From Bacteroidales bacterium (GTDB lineage Bacteria > Bacteroidota > Bacteroidia > Bacteroidales > P3): a DNA stretch of 7,727 nucleotides. This document shows positions 1-5,922 of the stretch, in pieces; the first letter of the stretch is position 1, and the number at the start of each line of letters is the position of its first letter. The stretch spans positions 1-7,727 of the forward strand of contig JAFWBF010000170.1 of NCBI GenBank assembly GCA_017507285.1, in the 5' to 3' direction. Below the pieces are notes generated by a model. That model was not told the origin of the DNA, searched no databases, and was given only the letters and a program-made list of their open reading frames with translations. The translations under genes and the position numbers were made by a program.

Positions 1-115
1 ACGCTCTATGTTTATGTATTTGGGTGAACTGGTAGAATATGCCGATACCGCAACTATCTTTTCATCGCCCTCCGACGAACGCACAAAATCATACCTAACC
101 GGAAGAATGGGATAA
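1..115 (+). CDS. pstB: PstB, phosphate ABC transporter ATP-binding protein (C-terminal fragment)
   Basis: Only the last 37 codons are present; the first complete codon begins at base 2 and the stop is TAA at 113-115. The peptide contains MFMYLGELVEYADTATIF, followed by SSPSDERTKSYLTGRMG. This matches the end of PstB, where the conserved pattern is FMYLGELVEYG...IF..P...RTEDYITGRFG. PstB is the cytoplasmic ATPase of the high-affinity PstSCAB phosphate importer. The Walker and signature motifs lie outside the window. PhoU, which often follows pstB, is absent: the next 480 bases contain no gene. The family assignment is fairly secure because this C-terminus is distinctive among ABC ATPases. Confidence 0.85.
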   Translation, partial: RSMFMYLGELVEYADTATIFSSPSDERTKSYLTGRMG

Positions 116-144
116 TTGTTGACGTAAAAATAATTTCACCAACT

Positions 145-363
145 GTTGCCCGATATAAACCTATAGGCTAAATTTGAAATCCCTGATGGATATAGTATGA
201 ATAAACGGTTTAACGGAGGCTGTTAAACCGTTTGGCAAGGGTGCTTTAAACCGTTCGACGACTTCTTTTAAACCGTTTACCATAAGCAAAACCCTCAGGC
301 TTATTTATTTTCCCCTTTAGTTTTTTGCGTTTAGCCCCTAACGTTATATCGGTAATCGGCAAC
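145..363. repeat. Long imperfect inverted repeat (about 219 bp) between convergent genes
   Basis: The outer left arm (GTTGCC then CGATATAAAC, 145-160) matches the reverse complement of 343-363 (GTTGCC, six extra bases, CGATATAAC). The match continues inward: TAGGCTAAA (165-173) pairs with the complement of TTTAGCCCC (330-338), CCTGA near 182-186 with TCAGG at 295-299, and TAAACGGTTTAA with its complement at 267-278. The right arm has roughly 20 extra bases around 303-326. The centre is near base 240. The element contains no credible ORF and sits between the ends of pstB and dnaN. It could be a degraded MITE-like element, a REP/BIME-type intergenic repeat or a large folded RNA. Nothing recognisable was seen between it and the hairpin at 516 (364-515). 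Confidence 0.55.
203..278. repeat. Four AAAC-N-GTTT palindromes at 20-23 bp spacing
   Basis: Four near-identical 11-mers of TTAAACCGTTT occur at 203-213 (as the complement), 223-233, 246-256 (last base C) and 268-278. Their centres are 20, 23 and 22 bp apart, about two helical turns. Each core AAAC-N-GTTT is itself a palindrome; the third copy has one mismatch. The first two copies form a perfect 12-bp inverted repeat, AAACGGTTTAAC (203-214) with GTTAAACCGTTT (222-233), around a 7-nt loop. No run of T follows, so it is not a typical terminator. The layout resembles multiple sites for a dimeric DNA-binding protein, but no binder is identifiable. Confidence 0.55.
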
Positions 364-515
364 TCAATTTTTAGAAGTTATCCAAAACAAAAAAAAATGT
401 TCTTACGTTTCTAATCCAAAAATATGGCCATATCGTAAATATCACGAAAACTTTAGACTTTTTTGTACATTACCCTACTATGCAAAATACAGTTTTAATT
501 TCGGCAGACTCTAAT

Positions 516-543
516 AAAAAAAGCCACCATCGGGTAGCTTTTT
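516..543 (-). terminator. Rho-independent terminator of dnaN, possibly bidirectional
   Basis: AAAAAGC-C-ACC (518-528) pairs with GGT-A-GCTTTTT (533-543) around a 4-nt loop with one C/A mismatch. Read on the minus strand, the stem ends in GGC followed by seven T residues. It lies about 50 bp past the dnaN stop. On the plus strand it also ends in five T residues, so it may also stop transcription arriving from pstB. Confidence 0.7.
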
Positions 544-594
544 CAGTCAAAAGTAAATGTATATAATTATGTTTTTGTTTTCGCAAAAACAGCA

Positions 595-1737
595 TTAATT
601 AGCATTCAACATTACAGGCATTACCAACATAAGAATGTTTTCTTTTAAATCTTCTTCGTCGTTTACGGGGAACAATATGCCTGCACGGCTTGGATGAGCC
701 AACTCCATCATTACATTTTCGGTATCTATATTATTAACCATATCCATGAGGAATTTGGCATTGAAGCCTATCTCCATTTGATCACCTTCGTATTCGCATG
801 CTATCTTTTCTTTGGCATCACTAGAGTTTTCAATATCTTCCGACGATATTATCAATTCTTTTTCTGTACATAACAAACGTACTTGAAACGTTGACTGGTT
901 GGCAAAAATAGAGACGCGACGCAAACTATTCAAAAAATCCGAACGGTTTATTATCAACTTATTTGGATTTTCTTTTGGTATTGCAGCCTCATAGTTGGGG
1001 TATTTGCCGTCTATAAGCCGACATACAATATAGAAATTTCCAAATGAGAAGTATACATTTGTAGCATTATACTCGACCAATACATCTACATCTTCCTTGC
1101 TCATCAAGATGATATTCTTAACTATACTTATTGGCTTTTTGGGCAATATAAAACTGCTTGTTTCTTCTGATTTAATATCCATTCTGCGGTAGCGTACCAG
1201 CTTATGAGCATCGGTACCTACAAAGGTTATTGAGTCGGGATTTATCTCGCAATATATACCTGACATCTGCTGACGCATCTCATTGTTGCCTGTGGCAAAC
1301 GATGTTTTAGATATAGCATTTACCAACACCGAAGCGGGCAATACAATTTGAGTAGTATCGGCACCTTTCTTTAGCACCGGGTATGTTTCGGGGTTCATAC
1401 CGGCCAAACGATACTTACCTTCACCGGCCTTGATGTCTATCATATAATTATCGGGGTCGACCGAGAAAGTCAATGGTATATCTGTAAAAGATTTCAATAT
1501 ATCCAACAACATTTTGGCAGGTACGGCTACTTCGCTTACTCCTTCTATATCGGCAGTATCTAGCTCTAAAGTAGATACCAATGTTGTTTCCAAATCGGTT
1601 GCTTTAATCGTAAGTTTGTTTTCGTCCAATTGGAAGTGAAAACAATTCAAAACAGCTACAGTATTGTTGCCGCTTATAACGCCACCTACTGCTTGTAAAT
1701 TCTTTAAAAATACTTGACTGTTAACAATAAACTTCAT
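595..1737 (-). CDS. dnaN: DNA polymerase III subunit beta (sliding clamp)
   Basis: The product is 380 residues, normal for a bacterial beta clamp (about 365-380). It is the ring-shaped dimer that tethers DNA polymerase III to DNA and recruits other replication and repair proteins through its hydrophobic pocket. The N-terminus (MKFIVNSQVFLKNLQAVGGVI), the ATDLETTL stretch around residues 46-53, the central GTDAHKL (about 174-180), and the C-terminal MPVML (373-377) equivalent to the family MPMRL are diagnostic. The length fits three clamp folds of about 125 residues each. The start is ATG directly after an A/T-rich leader, with a TAACTTTG element about 47 bp upstream. No dnaA or recF is adjacent, so this is not the dnaA-dnaN arrangement seen in many phyla. 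No truncation is visible. Confidence 0.97.
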   Translation of the reverse strand: MKFIVNSQVFLKNLQAVGGVISGNNTVAVLNCFHFQLDENKLTIKATDLETTLVSTLELDTADIEGVSEVAVPAKMLLDILKSFTDIPLTFSVDPDNYMIDIKAGEGKYRLAGMNPETYPVLKKGADTTQIVLPASVLVNAISKTSFATGNNEMRQQMSGIYCEINPDSITFVGTDAHKLVRYRRMDIKSEETSSFILPKKPISIVKNIILMSKEDVDVLVEYNATNVYFSFGNFYIVCRLIDGKYPNYEAAIPKENPNKLIINRSDFLNSLRRVSIFANQSTFQVRLLCTEKELIISSEDIENSSDAKEKIACEYEGDQMEIGFNAKFLMDMVNNIDTENVMMELAHPSRAGILFPVNDEEDLKENILMLVMPVMLNAN

Positions 1738-1783
1738 AGTATATGTGTCTTTTATATTTATTTTACTCCATCAAAACTTATTG

Positions 1784-1791
1784 CAAAGTTA
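1784..1791 (-). promoter_or_regulatory. Likely -7 promoter element of dnaN
   Basis: The minus strand reads TAACTTTG, an exact match to the Bacteroidetes -7 consensus TAnnTTTG. It would start transcription near 1778, giving a leader of about 40 nt. No convincing TTTG box lies 19-21 bp upstream, so the call rests on one element and its position. Confidence 0.5.
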
Positions 1792-1900
1792 TATCTTTAT
1801 TTTCGTTATTTGGACATAGTGGATTGTTTTTTTACTAACAATTTGTTTATTACTCCACACAATCTACTTGTTTTTAACCATTTGAAATACCTATCTTGAT

Positions 1901-1945
1901 AAAATAAAAAAGCCATGAACCTTTTTTTTGATGATCCATGGCTTT
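1901..1945 (-). terminator. Rho-independent terminator of the WG-repeat gene
   Basis: AAAGCCATG (1909-1917) pairs perfectly with CATGGCTTT (1937-1945), a 9-bp stem with a 19-nt loop. On the minus strand the stem is followed by a run of T interrupted by one A. It begins about 26 bp beyond the stop codon of the WG-repeat gene. The loop is longer than usual. Confidence 0.65.
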
Positions 1946-1970
1946 GAAACTATGCTATAGACAATAATTA

Positions 1971-2471
1971 TTATCTGTACCAATATTCGTTTCCCAACTT
2001 ATCGATATATCCTTTGCGAGGCACACCATCTTCATCACGCACCACAAACTCGTATTTGCCAAAGTGCATAATAATCTCATCATACTTAAAAGGTGTAACA
2101 AAAGCACCTTGTGTGGTAACGAAAGCCCATTTGTCGCCTTTACGAACTGCGCCAAACAATGCCAAATATCTGAGCTTTGTATAATCTATCTCGTAATAAA
2201 CTTCATCGTAGATGACATTCAGCAACTTTTCGTTTTTCTGTCCTACCAATCCCCATTTACCGTTTAGAGACACACCATACATACCGCCATTAGATTCGTA
2301 CATGGCCGCATCATAAATTGGTGGTATTATCCATTGGTCGTTTTCATCCACATAGCCCCATTTGCCGTTTTCATCTTCGCCGGCATATATCATGGGAAAC
2401 AACTCTTCTTGTGCAGTAACTGATGCAATTTGAACAAAAAATACTGCTACTAACAAAAATATCTTACGCAT
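1971..2471 (-). CDS. Secreted WG-repeat protein
   Basis: The product is 166 residues from the ATG at 2471. Residues 1-20 form a signal peptide (basic MRK, hydrophobic core, cleavage likely after SVTA), so it is probably periplasmic or surface exposed. The rest is made of degenerate WG repeats: GKWGYVDENDQWIIPPIYD (about 36-54), GKWGLVGQKNEKLLNVIYD (71-89), DKWAFVTTQGAFVTPFKYD (113-131) and a partial C-terminal unit with GYIDKLGNEYW. WG repeats are short beta-rich units of unknown molecular function, common in Bacteroidetes. The frame stays open to an ATG at 2549, adding 26 residues, but the shorter start places the signal peptide at the N-terminus and is preferred. The gene has its own promoter and terminator. 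No catalytic motif was seen. Confidence 0.85.
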   Translation of the reverse strand: MRKIFLLVAVFFVQIASVTAQEELFPMIYAGEDENGKWGYVDENDQWIIPPIYDAAMYESNGGMYGVSLNGKWGLVGQKNEKLLNVIYDEVYYEIDYTKLRYLALFGAVRKGDKWAFVTTQGAFVTPFKYDEIIMHFGKYEFVVRDEDGVPRKGYIDKLGNEYWYR

Positions 2472-2605
2472 TTCTATGGTTTTATTTTGTATTACTAATT
2501 CTATTATATATCTTTCTATATCTCTACATATCAAAGCCTTAAACAACAAACATCAACTCTATAAAGATGTTCTACTGCAGTTAAAACTGCTTATGTTTCA
2601 AAATG

Positions 2606-2636
2606 CAAATGTACGATTTTTTTCGTCGTTGACAAA
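2606..2636 (-). promoter_or_regulatory. Bacteroidetes-type promoter of the WG-repeat gene
   Basis: On the minus strand a TTTG box (2633-2636) is followed, after 19 bp, by TACATTTG (2606-2613). This is the complete TTTG-N19-TAnnTTTG arrangement. Transcription would begin near 2600, giving a leader of about 130 nt to the preferred ATG, or 50 nt to the longer alternative. An overlapping TAACTTTG (2633-2640) is a second possible -7 element. Confidence 0.7.
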
Positions 2637-2693
2637 GTTATAACCAAAAAATATTATTCTACATTGTTTTTTACACTATAAATTCAACTACGA

Positions 2694-3077
2694 CTATTGA
2701 TTGTTTTTTGCATCAGACTTTACCAATTTCATAAGTTCGCGTTTGCCAAATATGGTATACACAATGTAGTGTGCTACAAAGTATACGGTAAACATCTTAG
2801 CTATATGAAAGTTAAAGTAAACAAATGCAAACAATACCACTATATGCAAAAACATCTCGCCAAACTGCAACAACATATATACCGACATAAACCTCTTGGG
2901 ATTATTGGCAATAACCTTGTTTACACCGTAATAGAGCAGAAGAGTAATTAGGCCGAAATAAATAGGTATGGCAAAAAATACCGGCTCAAAATATTTTTCA
3001 TTTATCAAAGCCACTACGGCCATTATGGCTAGCAGCACTGCCGACAACAGCAGTAAACGTTTCAAAAAAGTTTTCAT
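2694..3077 (-). CDS. Small four-helix inner-membrane protein, function unknown
   Basis: The product is 127 residues and not recognised as a named family. Four hydrophobic segments are visible at about 8-25, 33-50, 65-88 and 95-110, with a short basic N-terminus (MKTFLKR) and a charged C-terminal tail from about 111. The third segment carries polar or charged residues (QFGEMFLH), unusual within a helix. The size and the NPKRF-x-n-hydrophobic layout loosely recall the small AtpI-like membrane proteins of Bacteroidetes, but there are no ATP synthase genes here and the resemblance is weak. ATG at 3077 was chosen over the GTG one codon earlier (3080). It begins only 7 nt after the radical SAM stop codon, so the two are almost certainly co-transcribed. 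Its role in that operon (export, immunity or unrelated) is unknown. Confidence 0.7.
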   Translation of the reverse strand: MKTFLKRLLLLSAVLLAIMAVVALINEKYFEPVFFAIPIYFGLITLLLYYGVNKVIANNPKRFMSVYMLLQFGEMFLHIVVLFAFVYFNFHIAKMFTVYFVAHYIVYTIFGKRELMKLVKSDAKNNQ

Positions 3078-3084
3078 CACTATA

Positions 3085-4140
3085 CTATATATTTAAATTA
3101 TTATCAAAACATGGATCCACTTCGTTTATACGTCCTTTCAGTATTGCAGCTACCTCGCGACACCCACAATCGCAAAAATTAACCTCATCACAACTTATGC
3201 ACTTCTTAGGAATGTAAGCCCTTGTAGAAAAACTATTCCAATAGTCCACATCCGAAACTATATTAGTATCAAATATATGTCCTATTTTTCGCGGCGAATG
3301 ATTGCATGTTCTTATATGGCCGGAGGGATCGACAACAAAAAAATCTTTTGCTGCAGCACACATTGTACTTACACGTAACCTCTTGTAGTGGTCTATATCA
3401 TCAACTATACATCGTGGAAACTCTGTACCTACCGCCCCTATTCTATTTGAATATTCCAACACCTCTTCTGCTATATTCAACATCCCATTTAGCTGGTCTT
3501 TGTCCAACATCAAATCGTTGATATAAGACAGTCCTCTACCTCCGGGCAAAAACCTATTGAGCAAAACTGTATCGGCGCCTGCAATAAGCCCCATAGCCAA
3601 TGTGTTAAACAGCTCGTGGTAGTTCAGTTTGGTAACAGTAACATTCACTGTGGTATGTATACCCATCTTCTTTGCCATCTCAAACCAGTGTAACACCCCT
3701 GCTGCATTGTCCACCCCCGTATGTTGGGCAAAGGTATCTACGCCGGGCAAACTCATACTAAGGTGTACATCATAATGCTTAAAGGCTTTCAAAAAATCGT
3801 CATTCATAGCAAGGCCATTGGAAATAAGTACTATGTCGGAACCTTGATTGAACAAATTTTCTTTGCGTATATAGTCGAGCAAATCCAACAGAAAAGGAGA
3901 AAGCAAAGCCTCGCCCCCTGATATAGAAATATTCCTAACCCCAAAACCATGCAATACTCCAAGGGCTTTCTTCCATTGGGTGAAATCCATTTCATCACCT
4001 TTCAGATATTTGGGATAACCTTCAACCTCTACCTCCCAAGGACAGGAACAAAACTTACAAAAATGGTTGCATTTGTAAGTCAACTCCAATATCGCCGTTT
4101 GGGGAACGGTATAATTAGGTTTTTTATTTGCAGTATCCAT
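3085..4140 (-). CDS. Radical SAM/SPASM-domain protein, candidate peptide maturase
   Basis: The product is 351 residues from the ATG at 4140; an in-frame TTG four codons earlier is less likely. The radical SAM core starts with C24-x3-C28-x2-C31, which binds the 4Fe-4S cluster that cleaves S-adenosylmethionine, and has the GGE motif at 75-77. The C-terminus has the full SPASM pattern: C261, then G274-x4-C279, then C314-x2-C317-x5-C323-x3-C327, then C344, enough to hold two auxiliary clusters. SPASM enzymes include PqqE, anaerobic sulfatase maturases and many RiPP-modifying enzymes. No sulfatase or PQQ gene is in the window. A 25-residue ORF lies 21 nt upstream on the same strand and a membrane protein 7 nt downstream. 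The fold is certain; the substrate is inferred. A role outside peptide maturation remains possible. Confidence 0.9.
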   Translation of the reverse strand: MDTANKKPNYTVPQTAILELTYKCNHFCKFCSCPWEVEVEGYPKYLKGDEMDFTQWKKALGVLHGFGVRNISISGGEALLSPFLLDLLDYIRKENLFNQGSDIVLISNGLAMNDDFLKAFKHYDVHLSMSLPGVDTFAQHTGVDNAAGVLHWFEMAKKMGIHTTVNVTVTKLNYHELFNTLAMGLIAGADTVLLNRFLPGGRGLSYINDLMLDKDQLNGMLNIAEEVLEYSNRIGAVGTEFPRCIVDDIDHYKRLRVSTMCAAAKDFFVVDPSGHIRTCNHSPRKIGHIFDTNIVSDVDYWNSFSTRAYIPKKCISCDEVNFCDCGCREVAAILKGRINEVDPCFDNNLNI

Positions 4141-4161
4141 AGTTTTTATCAATCGTTACTT

Positions 4162-4239
4162 TTAAAACATTTCGTCCCATCTATTCAACATAGAAATATT
4201 TTTGCCAACATCATGCCTATTTGTAACAGAATGTTCCAT
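4162..4239 (-). CDS. Candidate 25-residue peptide gene, possible RiPP precursor
   Basis: An ATG-initiated ORF of 25 codons lies on the radical SAM strand and ends 21 nt before that gene's ATG. The peptide begins MEHSVTNRHD and ends LNRWDEMF. It has one tryptophan (W21), a C-terminal phenylalanine, two histidines and no cysteine. No signal sequence or double-glycine leader is present. The length is close to PqqA, the 22-24 residue substrate of the SPASM enzyme PqqE, and the C-terminal aromatic segment could be a modified core. An in-frame stop lies four codons upstream of the ATG, so the ORF cannot be longer. An ORF this short can easily arise by chance in A/T-rich DNA; position and strand are the main support. 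It could alternatively be a regulatory leader peptide. Confidence 0.4.
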   Translation of the reverse strand: MEHSVTNRHDVGKNISMLNRWDEMF

Positions 4240-4350
4240 TTTTCGACCCTTTTACCTATAAAAACAACTTATGCAAGTACCAAGTAAAAAAAGCTTATCT
4301 TCTAATTCACAATGCAATACACTGTAAAGACATGTGGGCTTTGATGTTCA

Positions 4351-4358
4351 CAAAGATA
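4351..4358 (-). promoter_or_regulatory. Possible -7 promoter element of the radical SAM cluster
   Basis: The minus strand reads TATCTTTG, an exact match to TAnnTTTG. Transcription would begin near 4344, about 105 nt ahead of the 25-residue ORF and 200 nt ahead of the radical SAM gene, so the peptide ORF would be in the transcript. No good TTTG box lies at the expected distance (only CTTT, 20 bp away). Confidence 0.4.
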
Positions 4359-4546
4359 CAATATTTTATACAATTCATAAAGAGTTAGGGCTGCTTGGGC
4401 AATAAAAAAGTTTTTTGTACAGCTCTAATAAAATATGTTTTCACCCAAGGTAGCGAATAAAACTACTAATATTCAGTGCTTTGATACCTCAAAAGTAAAT
4501 TTTGACATACACCGTAAAAATTCGTCAACCAAAGCAGTAAAAATTT

Positions 4547-4630
4547 CATCACGAGGAAGATTTATCTACATCAGGAGGGAGATGAATTTTCATCAGGAGG
4601 GAATTTCATCTACATCAGGAGGAATTTAAG
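4547..4630. repeat. 22-bp direct tandem repeat array, about 3.5 units
   Basis: Units start at 4547, 4569, 4591 and 4613, exactly 22 bp apart. Each begins CATCA(C/G)GAGG; units 2 and 3 share the first 12 bases (CATCAGGAGGGA). Units 1 and 3 agree at 17 of 22 positions and both end ATCTA; unit 4 keeps the first 10 bases and then diverges. Weaker copies starting GTAAA at 4495, 4514 and 4537 suggest an older extended array. The period is not a multiple of three, so a single reading frame does not give a repeated peptide, which argues against coding. The period is close to two helical turns, as in iterons or operator arrays. Each of the last three units carries AGGAGG. Confidence 0.65.
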
Positions 4631-4870
4631 GCGGTATATCGCCCTTTGATTGACGATATATCATTATGCTCGTAATACCCTATCATGAAGCAATTGACAA
4701 TAGGGTATAAATTTTAGCAGCAAACAACACTACAAAACAATTAGAAAACCACGGTGCCCACTTGATTCATAGCTAGTATAATTTTTGGCTATCGACAATA
4801 TTGTTTTTCCATTCCCAACAACAAGAAAACGAATATCAAAATACTATCAACAAAGAAGTTAAAAGGTATT
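4631..4870. other. Non-coding stretch with a 9-bp inverted repeat
   Basis: No credible gene is present on either strand. ATACCCTAT (4675-4683) is repeated perfectly inverted as ATAGGGTAT (4700-4708) with a 16-nt spacer, followed by AAATTTTA, which is a poor terminator tail. A short GGCG/CGCC hairpin (4630-4642) directly follows the 22-bp array, and a 10-bp palindrome ACAATATTGT lies at 4795-4804. All lie well upstream of the isoprenyl synthase promoter and could be regulatory or remnants of a larger element. Confidence 0.4.
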
Positions 4871-4902
4871 TTTGTTCATTACAATGTTTTTTCGTAAATT
4901 TG
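4871..4902 (+). promoter_or_regulatory. Bacteroidetes-type promoter of the isoprenyl synthase operon
   Basis: TTTG (4871-4874), a 20-bp spacer, then TAAATTTG (4895-4902) gives a complete TTTG-N20-TAnnTTTG promoter. Transcription would start near 4909, leaving a leader of about 26 nt before the ATG at 4935. Confidence 0.75.
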
Positions 4903-4934
4903 CAGAGAATTTCATTTGACAAAAACATATAACT

Positions 4935-5909
4935 ATGTATACAATCGAAGCATTACAAGAGATAGTAAACCAGAGTTTTGCAAACCAAAACTTTATAGAA
5001 GAGCCCAAACTTCTTTATGAACCCATAGAATATACCTTGTCGCAAGGAGGCAAACGCCTACGCCCCGTGCTTTTGCTAGCAGGTTGTGATTTGTTTGGCG
5101 GTGATTGCAACCAAGCCATCAATGCTGCCGTAGGCATAGAAATATTCCACAATTTCACTTTGCTACATGATGACATAATGGACAAATCGACACTACGAAG
5201 GGGGAAAGAAACCGTTTACAAACGCTGGAACGAAAACATTGCCATCCTATCGGGCGACACCATGTTTGCATTGGCATACAGATATTTCCTTAAAACACCT
5301 GTAGCTAACATACACAATATATTGGATGTATTTACCGAAACAGCTATTGATGTTTGCAACGGCCAACAATACGACATGAATTTTGAGACCCAACCGGACA
5401 TACACATGAACGAGTACCTGACCATGATACGAAAAAAAACGGCAGTACTACTTGCAGGCGCATTAAAAATAGGATCGTTGTACGGCAAGTGTTCAGACGA
5501 AGACAGAGAGCACCTATATAATTTTGGAATAAACATAGGAATGGCTTTTCAACTTCAAGACGACTTGTTAGATGCTTTTGGCGACGAAAAAACTTTTGGC
5601 AAACCAATAGGAACCGACATCAAAGACAATAAAAAAACATTCCTATTCCTAAAGGCAATAGAGCATGGCAATGACGATGAAAGAAGAATTCTGAACGATT
5701 GGTTCGCTCAAACAACAGCCGACAATAGCGAAAAAATAGCTTCTGTTTTGAGTATATACAACCGGCTGGAAATAAAAAAACATACCGAACAAGAAATAGA
5801 AAAATATTTTTCGAAAGGTTTAGAAGAGTTGGAAATGATAAACGTTGAAAGTGAGAAAAAAGAACCGTTACGCAATTTTGTAAAACAACTATTGGGCAGA
5901 AAACATTAA
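4935..5909 (+). CDS. Short-chain trans-isoprenyl diphosphate synthase (polyprenyl synthetase family)
   Basis: The product is 324 residues, normal for the family. It condenses isopentenyl diphosphate with an allylic diphosphate in the cytoplasm, feeding quinone, undecaprenyl or carotenoid pathways. Visible motifs are GGKRLRP (38-44), the first Asp-rich motif DDIMD (79-83) followed by RRG (88-90), GQQYDM (143-148), the KT pair (168-169) and the second Asp-rich motif DDLLD (209-213) followed by FGKPIGTDIKDNKKT. There is no two-residue insertion in the first Asp motif, and an aromatic residue (F74) stands five positions before it. By the known chain-length rules this suggests a C15-C20 product such as FPP or GGPP rather than a long chain. 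Product length is inferred, so no symbol is given. It begins an operon with the thioesterase 13 nt downstream. Confidence 0.93.
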   Translation: MYTIEALQEIVNQSFANQNFIEEPKLLYEPIEYTLSQGGKRLRPVLLLAGCDLFGGDCNQAINAAVGIEIFHNFTLLHDDIMDKSTLRRGKETVYKRWNENIAILSGDTMFALAYRYFLKTPVANIHNILDVFTETAIDVCNGQQYDMNFETQPDIHMNEYLTMIRKKTAVLLAGALKIGSLYGKCSDEDREHLYNFGINIGMAFQLQDDLLDAFGDEKTFGKPIGTDIKDNKKTFLFLKAIEHGNDDERRILNDWFAQTTADNSEKIASVLSIYNRLEIKKHTEQEIEKYFSKGLEELEMINVESEKKEPLRNFVKQLLGRKH

Positions 5910-5922
5910 TATAGCAAGTATT

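Noticed and set aside
198..227. Nine-codon ORF (MNKRFNGGC) in the inverted repeat
   Set aside because: Too short and made by the palindromic motif itself; no support as a gene.
378..386. DnaA-box-like TTATCCAAA near dnaN, suggesting an origin of replication
   Set aside because: One 8/9 match without a cluster, no dnaA gene and no A/T-rich unwinding region; the two further near matches in the 22-bp array are 4 kb away.
571..590. GTTTTTG/CAAAAAC hairpin just past the dnaN stop
   Set aside because: Perfect but A/T-rich 7-bp stem without a tail; the hairpin at 516-543 is the better terminator.
4435..4629. 64-codon plus-strand ORF across the 22-bp array
   Set aside because: The repeat period shifts the frame in each unit, the composition is not protein-like and there is no promoter of its own; best explained as an open frame in non-coding repeats.
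4666..4710. 14-codon ORF over the 9-bp inverted repeat
   Set aside because: Chance-length ORF; no leader, neighbour or conserved feature supports it.
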